This document shows positions 48,601 to 61,000 of a stretch of 64,000 bases of DNA, piece after piece. The notes below the pieces were generated by a model. That model was not told the origin of the DNA. It made no database searches and saw only the letters and a list, made by a program, of their open reading frames with translations. The DNA lies in the NCBI GenBank assembly GCA_034401795.1, contig CM067372.1, positions 17,697,924-17,761,923 of the forward strand, written 5' to 3'. Positions within the stretch are counted from its first letter, which is position 1, and each line of letters begins with the position of its first letter. The stretch comes from Chaetoderma sp. LZ-2023a. Its lineage: Eukaryota; Mollusca; Caudofoveata; Chaetodermatida; Chaetodermatidae. The translations under genes and the position numbers were made by a program.

Positions 48601-51600
48601 AGATCCAAATGCCGTCGATACAGACGCTCTGGCGATAAGCTGGAGAGGGATGCACGCTTACGCGTACCCACCCACCATTCTTCTACCGAAGGTATTGGTG
48701 AAGGTCAGGGAGTAACCGTGTCTGGTCCTGCTAATAGCGGCGTATTGGCCGAGCAGGGCGTGGTTCACGGATCTTCTAGATCTGCTGGTGGAAAATCCTG
48801 TGCAGTTGCCCGAGATTCCGAACATAATCTCCCAGGCCAAGGGACGCTTCCTACACGAGCGTCCCGAAATGTTCAAATTGACTGCGTGGATGTTATCAAA
48901 CAACGTTCCACGTCGGAAGGCTTTTCTCGACAGGCTGCTGATTTCATCTCGGCTGCGAGAAGGAGGTCAACCTTCAAGTCATATAACAACAAGGTTAACA
49001 GATTTGCAGACTGGTGTGAAGAAAAGGGTATTGATACCTTTCAATCCACTATTCAGCAAATAGCAGACTTTCTCTGTGAGCTGTTCTTTTCAGGACTAGC
49101 TCCCGTCACAGTTGCTGGATACAAGTCAGCTTTGGCATCAGTTATCCCTTGTCTAGCCAACAGGGATAGTCCAGAGGTGGCCCAGTTAAATGTGATGTTG
49201 AAGGGAATGAGCAATCTCCGACCGAGACAACCGGTAGTCATTCCAGCCTGGAGTCTATCTTTAGTGCTTAATGTACTGGCCAAGCACCCTTTCGAACTGT
49301 TGCGTTCGGCTAGTCTAAAGCATTTGACTCTAAAGGCGGTCTTTCTACTGGCAGCTTTCTCAGCTAGAAGGCGCAGTGAGATCCATGCGCTTTCGGCAGA
49401 GAGGGACCGATTTATTGTTTCTGGAGAGGGTCTGCTCAAAGAACCAATCTTTGAGATATCCCGGCAAACCGATCATTATACCGAAGTTAACTAGGTTTGA
49501 TCGTGATGCCAGTGTCTGGTGCCCGGTCCGTGCTTTGACTAAGTACAAGAAACGGACTGACTCGTTACGGTCGAACGATAGACATCTGTGGATCTGCCAT
49601 AAAAAGCCTTATGGCGCCGCATCCATGGATACTATCTCTCGATGGATGGTCGAATGCATTCAGACTACTCACGAGATGGCGACTGGGCACCAGGTGCAAG
49701 GTGTAAGGGCACACGATGTCAGAGGAATAGCCGCCTCGACCGCCCTTTACAATGGTGTTCCGTTAGAGGACATCATGGCCATTGCACAATGGCACTGTGA
49801 GTCCTCATTTACAGATTACTATATGAGGGATGTGTCAGACTCAGCCAATCCACTCGCTTTAGCTGTTTTGAAACGATAGTGACCACACTGCTCTTCACCC
49901 TTTTTTCACTTTGATAAGAAAAGAACCTAAAGCAGGCATGGTCAAGCGAGAGGATGACAACCAGATTGTGTCACTGATGGCCGGACCAGTGAATGGTTGG
50001 AGGCGGTACGTCTGGAGTCCAATTATCATAAGGTAATTCAACAGTGAGAGTTTTTTGTATTATGGATGTGTATCATGTTCATTCATCTTATATATTCATG
50101 CTCATTCCCAGGCTAATACATAGAATATGCAGGGAGCAGTTAACCCTCTTGGCATATTTGTGTTTCAGCCGAGATACATGTTCGTGAGTTCTCTCCGTTT
50201 TCTTAGGAGGAAAAAGGGTGGGGGGGGGGGGCGGTGATGCGAATGTGATTCGGTTCCGTGAACTTGATGGTCCTTTTAGGTCTCTGTTAGTCAAGTTTGA
50301 AGTCTAAAATCTTTCTCCAAGGGGCAAAATTAGCATTTATGGCTTGCCCCTTCCCACCAGGTTACTGATCAAATCTGGTGTATATCAGAAGTAACAGAAT
50401 GGTGAGTATTGATCGAAGGAGAATGAAGGAAATGTCAATTTCCCTTTCTCCGAGATCTAACAATACTCACCATTCTGTTACAGACCCAGCCTCCCAGCCC
50501 CACGGAGGCAAGCCATAGTTTTCTCTTGTTTGGTGGCTATGCAAACAATATGAGCTCTATGGTAAACGGGTACTCTGCAGTTGGGAGCCGAGTACCCGGT
50601 TCCCAGGAGTCGGTAAAGCTTTCTAAGTCTATAATCCTAGAGCCGCTGTCAAGGCCAGCTGTATATCAGAAGTAACAGAATTGTGAGTATTGTTAGCTCT
50701 CGGAGAAAGGGAAATTGACATTTCCTTCAATCTGTGAAGCTAACCCAAAAAACTAACACAGTTTTGTAGCAGCATCCAATTGACCTTGAATTTTGAGTTT
50801 GTGCCCTCAATGCCATTTTGCTACATCCACATAATATAGGTAAGCGTGTATCCACGTTTAATCTCGATATCGTGAAGCGAGTCTGAGATCTAATCCCGTG
50901 TGTGGGGCTAACCCGAGACTAACTTGTCAAACAAAAGTATTGTAAGAAAGTTTCAAGTGACCTTGACCCTTGACCAAGTTTAGTCCCAATAGTGTGAACC
51001 AATCACTGAGATATATAGGCTAATATGTGGGTCTAAACCAAATACTTAACCTATAAAACAGAGTTGTTAGCAAGATCATCGTGACGGCAATTGCCATTTT
51101 CACTTCAAGAGATATACTTACCTCCCTAACACTCTATGATATTTCCTAAATATCGACCTTCACTCAATAACCCCAGATTAAAAAAGATAGGTGCCCTTAC
51201 TGGGCAGGTAGACAGGTGACAGTCAGCCGGATGCCGGCCCCAACCTTGCGCATGCACAGACTGTCACTGCCTCTTTCTTGACTATTGGCCTGAACCACAT
51301 GCTTGTGTTTTTTACTACTTGCTTCGGTTTTGCTAAATTTTCTATCTAAAGTTGTTGTAGAGTCTTGATTGTCATGTCTGATCATCATATTCCATCTGAG
51401 GCCACTTCAGGACCGAGTTATCAGGGGATTTCTACTACAATTATGTCTTAAGTATGCAGTGTCACCTATTTCCATAGACGTTATAGGCGCTCAGAAAACT
51501 GGTAACTTTATTATCTGGCACCATAAAATTCTAATCTCTGCTTGTGTCCACAGATTCCTGTAAGGAGGTTTGTATACATCTAAAGAGGTTTGTCTCCACT

Positions 51601-51995
51601 ATTTCCCTATAAATGTTATGGAAAAAGACTATGCCCAGAGTGATATAGGCTCCTATAAGAGAGAGCTTCTCTTTCTGCCCTCTGGTCCCACCCTTCCCTT
51701 TATAAGTGAGTGGTGATGAAGAGTGGTTGTCTGGTGGAGCTTTCAAGAGCAGGACGTGGTGGTATATTTTGCTAAAGACGCAGGTACTCTAGTTATGCTT
51801 TATGGCACTGTAAAATATTTGAAATTATTTGCTGCCAATATTTTTTCAGTCATACTGTTTATCTGTGTCATTATCATGAGCTATTACTGTGTTCATTTAC
51901 TGTTTAGTATGCTCTTGTATTTATACAGTTCATCTTACACCTGGATGTTGTTCATCTGTTTCTATTTATGGATATTATGACGTCATAATCAACCA

Positions 51996-52026
<31 letters not shown>

Positions 52027-55000
52027 ATCCTCTTTGAGGCTGGTTGTTCATTTTTCTCAACGTCCTGTTTAGGCCTATAGGTGAATTCTTTCTCCTTTAT
52101 GAGTTATTTAATTTATTTAATTATAAAAGAATATTTAACTCGTCGTCGTCGTCTTGTCCCTTTTTTCAGAAGCCTTCTTGTGTCGGTTGTAACCGCTCTA
52201 TCAAGCCCTTTTCTCTTGTGTGTAAAATGTTCACCTTGCAGTCCATTATTAAAATGTGATGTGTGTAAACAGTGGGGGGGGGGGACTTATTCTCTAAATT
52301 CTTGTCATTACAGACGAAGGATAAGGCGTCGGAGGAGGAGAACTGTGCGAAGAAGAGTGTAAGTGGCAGGGGTAAGAGAAGGGCCTCTAATTTCTTCAGA
52401 AATGGAGTCTTTCAGGCTGGAAATGATGGGGGAGATGAAAAAAATTAAAAGAATTGTTACCAGAGTTGCTTCGCAGCATGCTCTCTGGGCCGAGTACTTT
52501 ATTGTCTTCTTCATCTGCCCCGAGCAGGAAATCCCCGCCGCTGATTCTGGTGTCAGTCATGTTCCGAAAATGTTTCAGAATCAGTGGTGGCTTCAGTAGA
52601 TCTTGGAGGGCCCGCCGCCTTGCCAATGGATCCTGGAGCAGGCCTAAATTATCCCGGCTGGAGGGTTGCCTCGTCGGTCGATCTTGAGCCTGGGCCACTG
52701 GAGCCAGGTTCACGCCTGGTGAGTCGGCGCCCGAAAGGTACTGCCTCCTCTTACGGTACTTTCCCCGGCCAGCCCGGGTTAGCGCTCTTTGCTAGCCCAG
52801 AGGCAGTTTATGATGGCCAGGAGGAAGAGGATTTTCTGCTGGGTTCACCCATTGAAGCTGTGGACATGGAAACGGATGATCGTGCACCCCTCGCGGGGAG
52901 CACGGCCAATTTTTTTCCATGGAACTATTCCCGCAGGGGGAGCCTTCATGGCTCAAAGGGTGGCTCGAGTTGGGGAGGATGACCGCTGTTTCCGTATTCC
53001 TCGGCTTTCCACGGCCTGCCAGGCGTATCCACGGCTCCAGCCATGTTTACACATGCGAGTGCTGTAGAGGATGACGAAGGCTCGCGCCTTGTCGAGCACT
53101 CACAGGTGGCCACAGGAGGACTGGTCCGAGGCATGCCAATGGCTGGTAAGTGTCAGGCCAGAGCTCTGTGTAGAACAGTCAGTAAGCCAGTGGGACCAGC
53201 ACCCATGGTTGGCTGGAAAGCCGGCAGTTACCACTGTGCCATCTCTGCCGTTAGCAGAACATATAGTTGATATGTTCATGGCGGCAGCGATGTCCATTAA
53301 GCCTAATGGAAGGCTTGCAAAGGCCCCCCCCCCCCCATGAGGGTGAGGGAGTGTCGTATCGTTGCTGGCCAATACCAGTCATACGGTACAGTGCCAAAGC
53401 CGAGCACTGATGATCGCGCAGGGCTTGGCGAGGACAAACTGGGCGACCGGCTCTGGGCTCAGCAAACACCACATTGCGCGATGCAGAGGAGAGCTCGAGA
53501 GCATCCATAACGGCGCTCTCGCATGTCTCACAGCTGTTACAGAGTGTAGTAACAACGTCTGCATCACGCCAAGCAAACCCTGTCTCAGTTCAGAGAGCCA
53601 TCCAGGATGGTATTAACCTGGCTTTTGACTGCATGACTAGGGCAGTGACTAGAAGTGTCAGGGTGAGACACACATTTGCTCTAGACAATTTGTGTCCGTC
53701 CCAGAATTTGTACAACAAGCTGCTGCAAGATGTCAGTTCCTGGTCTCTTTGGGGGTGAGAGATGTAGACACCTCCAGTAGACTGTAGCTGGTGGCTGGCC
53801 TCTGACCTGACCAGCGCCACCTAGGGCCTGCTGTGGGTGGTACGCAGGGGGTGCTACATGAACAATTTGAGGTGCTTCGTAGGGAGTACGTTCGCACAGC
53901 GCCCCTTGCGTACCGTCCACAGCAGACCCTAGGTGGCGCTGGTCAGGTCAGAAGCCAGCCACCCGCGCAGCGTAGGCCACGGCCATGCCTGCGCCGGCCT
54001 GCAGTGTGGGGTGAGGCGGATGCAGGCTCCTCAAGCGCAGCCAGCCAGGCAGCCATCTGCGCATCGAGGTGTGCGGGGCGCGCACCGTGGAATGCGGGGT
54101 GTGGGCAGCGCGAGCCGTGGTGTGCGAGGATCTGATCGTGGTAATCATGCCTGATGGGCCAATTTCCACAAGAACCAAACCAATGCTAGAGTCAGAGACA
54201 GTCCCACTCTTGCACTGTTTATGTCCACCTCTCTCCCAAGGTGGACACGTGGGAGGTCGATTGACCTTCCACAAGCAGGAGTGGGAGCGGTTAACCCAGG
54301 ACCGCTTAGTCTTGCGATGGCTTTCAGCCGGGTACCAGCCTGGCTGGTCGATAGGCCCGCCATTGCACCTGTCTCTGGTTCCGATCTGGACTCAAATTCT
54401 AAGAGATCCCGATCAACAGTTGTGTATAGAGGAAGAGATAAATTCCCTCATACAAAAAGGAGCAATTCAACCGCCGCAAGATTGCCCTGGCTTCTATTCA
54501 ACCGTGTTTCTAGTGAAAAAGAGCACTGGAGGGTGGAGACCAATTCTCAACCTCAAGCCATTGAACAAGTTCATAGACACACCGAGTCTCAAGATAGAAA
54601 CAGTCAAAACAGTGTTGGCGGGGTTGGAGAAAGGAATGTGGACGGCGTCAATTGATCTGAAGGATGCTTATTTCCACATTCCAATTGCGAAGATTTTCCT
54701 CTGTACCTGAGATTCGCATTCCAGGGCCGACAGTGGGAATTCAGAGTTTTACCATTCGGAATTTCCACGGCCCCTCGGATCTTCACCAGAGTGGTTCTTG
54801 CAATAACAGCATACCGCCGCAGGAGAAGCATAGCAGACCACACTTACATAGACGATTGGATGTTAAAATCACACAATCAGGAAAGTCTTGCAGCAAATCT
54901 GGAGATAGTTTTGAAAACTCACAGACTTAGGCTGGATATTAAGCTTTCAGAAATCAGAGCTGACTCCATCCCAGAAGTTTGTTTACCTGGGAATGTTCTT

Positions 55001-58000
55001 CGATCTAAAGATAGAAATACTCATCTCAGTAATACAGTCAGTGTGCAACAGTCATCATGTACTGGCACAGGTTTACTTGAGAATGCTGGGGTTGATGGTT
55101 TCTCTGAAATCAGTCATTGCGCAGGCGGCCTTGCGCAGACAGCCTATCCAGTTATTTCTCATGACACAGTGGACCCAGAGGATAGGTTCCCTGGACTCGG
55201 AGGTGTCAGTGTTGGAACCTCTTATTCACCACCATCAATGGTGGATGAAGAGAGAGAATCTCCTGGCGGGTGTGATGCTCACCCCTCCCCACCGTCAAAT
55301 AATGATGTACACAGATGCATCAATGGAGGGATGGGGGAGGGGCTTGCCTGGAAGAAGCCACAGTGTCAGGGCTTTGGAATCGGGATCAGTCACAGGAACA
55401 TATAAATCTACTGGAATTACGAGCAGTAGTTCTGGGCCTGGAACATTTCTTAAAGAAAGTTCAGGGCAAGATTGTTCTAGTTCGATCAGACAACTCAACA
55501 GTAGTGACTTACATAAACCGCCAGGGTGGAACGAGGTGCCCAGTCTCTGTATGATGACTTGGAAACTGCTTTGCTGGTGTCTAGATCATATGATCACCTT
55601 GAAGGCAGTTCACATTCCAGGAAGGCTAAATCTGTTAGCAGACTCATTGAACTGAAGGGTGAGCGTTTTGCCTATGGAATGGCAACTAAATCAATGTGTG
55701 GCTATGAGAAAAAAGTGGCAATGTGAGGATCATCTGTTCGACCACTGGAGGAAACCCAACATAGATTTGTTCGCAACAAACAAGAATGCGAAGATGACGA
55801 CGTATGTCTCCAATTCCAGATCCAAGTGCTTATGCAACAGATGCGTTAGCTATCACTTGGGAAGGAATGTATTTAGAAAATCAGGCAGGAGTGCCAAGTG
55901 CTTCTGATCGCCCCAAATTGGCCACGCCGATCATAGTATACGGATCTGCTGGACCTTCTGGTCTGCAATCCAGTTCCTCTGCCTCTGATGGACAATATTA
56001 TTTTCCAGGCCAAGTCCCTTCACAACAACCCGTCAATGTTCCAATTGACTGCGTGGATGTTGTCAAGGAATCTAAAGTTAAGGAGGGCTTTTCTGAGCAA
56101 GCAGCCATGTTTATGGCAAAAGCCAGAAGGGAGAGGGTTATTTGCTCTGGGGGTGTCAACCTCCAGAGCATATAACTATAAAATCAATAGATTTGCGGAA
56201 TGGTGCTCAAACAGAGATGTTAATCCAATCGATGCATCTATTCAGGTAGTAGTCAATTTCCTCTGTCACCTGTATGATGCCTGTAGACTCAAGCCTAACT
56301 CTATTGCTGGCTACATGTCAGCTTTAATGTCAGTTATCCCTTGCTTGGCTGATAGGGGAAGTGACGAAGTCTGTTCATTGAACACTAATAAAAGGCATGG
56401 GTAATCTAAGACCGAGAAATTCGCCAGCGAGTCTATCTCTAGTACTTCAAGTTCTAGCAGATAAACCCTTTGAACCACTAAGTGCCATTTCTATGAAAAT
56501 GTTGACACTTAAAACTGTATTTCTAATTGCTGCTGCCTCTGAAAGACGGAGAAGCGAGATTCATGCTTGATCTGCCGAGGCAGACCATTATGTGGTTACA
56601 GGGGAAGGTCTTAAGCTTCTACCTGGGATAAATTTCATGGCTAAGAACCAGTCTTTTAAATATCCAGGTCAACCAATTATTTTACCAGCTTTGACAAGGT
56701 TTGATCCTAATTCAAAAGCATGGTGTCCAGTCCGTGCATTAAACAGGTACAAACAACGTACACAGGAATGGCGGACGGACCCATCCTCGTTATGGTTGTG
56801 TTATATTGAACCCCATGGCAGGGCGTCCAAAGACACTATATGTAGGTGGATTGTGCAATGTATTCAATCTTACCACAAATCTGCCACTGGTAAACAAGTT
56901 GACTTAGCCAAGGCTCACAGTGTCCGTGACGTAGTGGCGTCAACCGCCCTGTTTAATGGGGTGCCAGTGGATGACATTATGTTGGTAGCTCAGTGGCACT
57001 GTGAGCCAAGTTTTACCGACCATTAACTCCGTGACACCACTAATCCTCTTGCCTTATCAGTATTCAAAAGTTGATCAGTTGTATATATTATAGATAAGTT
57101 GCACTTGCTGTCTTCAGACAGCACATTTTAATTGTGGAAACAACCGCATATTCGTGTATCATTTTTCCTTCACTGATGTGGACTGGATGGATACAGATTT
57201 CATGCTTAAGGTCAGCACTGCCTTTTGTTGTTACATAATTTATTGTCATGATGTATTACCCTTTCTTAATAAGAATGTAATGGTACCTGTGTATTATGTT
57301 GTTCATTTATTGAGAATGTATGAAATGAAGTCTTTCATCTCGTGTCCTGTAGTACTTAGCACCAGTACTTAGAGAGCGTATGGGACATGGAGGTCATAGC
57401 TTCTCCTTTCCCAAAAGGAGGGGGAGCGCATTTGACATACAGTCATTACTCTCGCTATCGATTGTGTTATCCGATGTTCAAATCATTGCCTGATTGTGTG
57501 ACACACAATTTCAGATGTTAGTACTTCATGCGCAAAAACGTGTAAGGGATGAGCTGGTCTTTTGACCTCACCTCCCTCCCGCCCAATTCTCTTACGAATT
57601 CTGGCAACATCATAGAGTGTAAGGGAGGTAAGTATATCGCTTGAAGTGAAATAAACGAAATCACGGATTTGTTTTCATGAGAGAGTAGTTATACTTCCCT
57701 CCCTAGCATGGACCCAGCCTCTCCGCCGAACAGAGGCTCGATCTTTAGGATTTTAAGTTACATGTGTCAGCCAATAGTCAAGCTGAGGCAGTGACAGTCT
57801 GCGCATGTGTGAGTTTGGGGCCAGCATCTGGCTGAGTGTCACCTGTCTACCTGGCCAGTAAGGGCACCTATTTTTTTTAATCTCGGGTTATTGAGTGAAG
57901 GTCGATATTTAGGACATATCATAGAGTGTTAGGGAGATAAGCATAACTACACTCGTGAAAAGAGAAATCTGTGATTTCGTTTAGTCCATGTCAAAAGAAG

Positions 58001-61000
58001 AAGAATTCTTGAAGATTTTTTACCCTTGGAATGTCTTGCTTGATTATCGAGCCCGTCATTTGAGTAGTATAATTTGAAACATAGTCTTCTCTTGGCTTGC
58101 AAATGGACCTTTCCCAAGACCATTGCATTAAAGGACTAAGCACCTGTCCATTTAACCCTTAGCACTCTGATAGCAAAACTTTCATTTTTCAAATTAAATT
58201 AAGAGATGAACTGGTCTACAATTTTCAACAAATTTGGCAGAAGATGGTGCTGTCCTAAACAGAAACATCTCCCACCAAAATTGTTGAAAAATGTACACCA
58301 GTTTCTTTGCTATTGATGCCGTAAAGGATAGAATATGGACAACAGTGGTAAGGGTTAATAAATACAGTCTCTCTTTTATTGCACCAGTGTTGTTTGGGTA
58401 GAATATGATTTACAGAAATATTAATTGCATGATCTTGTTTTGTCAGGATGTTTGATGTTGGAGGTCAGAGGTCACAGAGAAGGAAATGGATCCAATGTTT
58501 TGATGATGTTAATGCTGTGTTATTTGTTGCCGCTCTCAGTGCTTATGATATGACTCTATTTGAGGAGCCAAATGTTGTATGTTAAGCTGTTTGCAATGAT
58601 TATCTGACAATAGACCTTTCCAGTTTATCCATCAATCATATCACTCCATAATCAATGTCGCGAATGCTTAATTGGTGACAGACTAACCATTGTTGTACGA
58701 ATTGTATGTTTTTACTATTTAATAAACATGCTGTTGAATACTTTGAAACTAATTTAACTGGACGCTGTTACTGTCATAGGTCATAGACAGGAGCAGCACC
58801 CAGTCAAATTAGTTTCAAAATATTCAACAGCTTACCTGTATAGTTTTCTGGAAATTGATAGTCGAGTAGTTCAGGAATCGATCGATCCCAACATGGCGAA
58901 GTGTGGGTGGGGTTTAGCTAGAGATGGGCAGGGCATAGCTAAAACTGGATTCTTCTATGATTATAGAAAATTGTAAACTAATTTATTTTAATATTTTATT
59001 ATGGCAGATTTAGAGTTTGAAACGGGTTTTCTTTCAGTATTTGTCACCTTACCTCTTTGACCCTTAGACAAATTCTTTATGATGTAAAGAATATTATGAC
59101 GATTTTTGAAACTAATTTAACTGGGAGCTTTTTCAAAATACTCTACAGCTGTCCTGTATAACTGACTTGAAATTGAGATACTAGAATTTCAGCGGTTAAA
59201 GAGCTAAGAGTTTTAGTTATAACTGATAATAGACTAATTGTTATAGAATCAGTTGAAGAATAACTGGTGTAGATTTTGGAAACAAATTTGCTGAAAGCAT
59301 ATTATTTAGAAAATAAACATGAGCTATCATATGACATATATTAAAACATAGTGAAATCTCAGTGACCTATGGAGTTAAACTTTTAACCATCAAATTTGTT
59401 CAAGAAAATTCAAATTTTCTCATGGAAAATGTTTATTTTGTAGACTAAGAGAAGACTACTTTTGAAAATTTACCACTGGAATGACTTCCTCGGTTATCGA
59501 GCCAGTAATTCCAGTGGTAAATTTTCAAAAATCATCATCTCTTGGCCTGCAAATGCACATTTCTCAAGCCGACAGCAAAAGCCATATTTAGCTAATATAC
59601 GGGTTAATGCTTGCTGTTAACTCGGATGATACTTAGAATTAGGAATATCCAGGACCACGTAAGCTGTCACATTTTAGTGCATTATTGCTCCCTCAGTCAT
59701 ATTTTCTCATCAATGTAATAGCTTAAAAAAGCAATCAATTTTGTGACGTATTCAGGTTTGTAAAACCTTAGACTGACCAACAAACAGGCAGAAACTGTGA
59801 ACATATTCTCTCTGGATTGAGGTCTTTGAGGGCAAATCTATATTGTGTCAAATCCATTATATTTACCTGTATGATATGTAGTTGCTTTTGTTTCTCCATA
59901 AAAAATCTGACATTTTTCTTTCAGAGTCGATTAGAAGAGAGCATTCATCTGTTTAAGTCCATCTGTAATAACCGCTATTTTAGGGGTGCTTGCATGGTAA
60001 GTCTCATAAAGGGTGTGTTCATTCGGCAATCACAATCAGTACATTTGGTCAAGAAAATTTCAATTTTATCATAATTACTGTCCATTTGCAAATCCATAGA
60101 AAACTTGGAAATTTACTGCTAGCATTATCAAGCCAGTTATTCCAGTCGTAAATTATTAAAAAAACTTGTTAGTGTGCACAAATGGCCATTCTTCAAGACA
60201 ACTTGGTGGCTTGACCCTTAAATGGTGAACACAAATTATTATTCATCTCAAAACACTGTGTTCACTGCATTTAGGAATGCTGACTTTACTAATATTCTCC
60301 TGCTGATCTGAAATTTGCCCAATAATAACAATGTTGACAAACAACTGATTCAAAAGAATATTTTCCTGACGCTTGGTCTGATTGTCAGATCCAAAAATTT
60401 GAATGATCTGAGCTGTGTTGGTCAGCTCCTTTTATACTTTCTGGCTGGGTGCCCAGATGTGGCCTGGTGAAGTCTATTATATCTGACCTAGTTTGAGTTG
60501 CGTCCTTTCAGAGAATGATCCATACTTTCTCACAAATCAGAAAATCATATCACGCCCACCATTTGCACCCATTTCTCTAGTATTGGAAATGCCTATGTAT
60601 CGTTAGTGTAAAAAATATATTCTCGTAAGTTGTTGATCAATATTGATCAAATTTGGCAAATATTTAAATATTTTATCTTTCCAATTGCAACAAAGTTGTG
60701 CTCCCCAAATATACTGTACAGTGTGTTTGTGGTCGGATAGCAGTTACCAGTAATGTTGTCGGGTGGGGTGGTTATTCCCATAAGATGGGGGTTCTTATAG
60801 ACATGGGTTTTTTATATCACCTTCTTAGTTAACCACCATCCTCTTCTTGTGCAGATGCATTATGTTCAAGTTGATAGCACCATTGTTATATTTTATTGCG
60901 CTAAACAGAAGCTGCAGAGTAGGACTTTGGTTAAATAAATGTTGATATTTATATGTTTGTTGGTGATGTAGACATTGTACGGACCGTCATGATTACGGGT

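Larger units (their letters stand above)
43751..50728 (+). mobile_element. Full-length DIRS-type retrotransposon, family B
   Basis: It is about 7.0 kb on the plus strand in G-alpha intron 5. It starts TTCATTCTCCTTCGATCAAT and ends GAAATTGACATTTCCTTCA. Left and right ends form an inverted repeat of about 180 bp, and an internal complementary region lies at 50381-50481. It encodes ORF1, RT/RNase H and recombinase in the usual order, but all have at least one stop or shift. It is related to the fragment at 1-1820. Confidence 0.92.
51098..57983 (+). mobile_element. Full-length but decayed DIRS retrotransposon, family A
   Basis: It is about 6.9 kb on the plus strand. Terminal repeats (51098-51290 and 57745-57983) and the internal complementary region (57607-57705) are recognisable and match family A of 35179-42211 with many substitutions. 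Coding parts are full of stops and shifts. The left end reads TTCACTTCAAGAGATATACT and the right end GAAATCTGTGATTTCGTTTA. It is clearly older than the copy at 35-42 kb. Confidence 0.9.

Noticed and set aside
59817..60074. 85-codon frame around exon 7 as a separate gene
   Set aside because: It only extends the exon 7 frame into both introns across a clear acceptor and donor.
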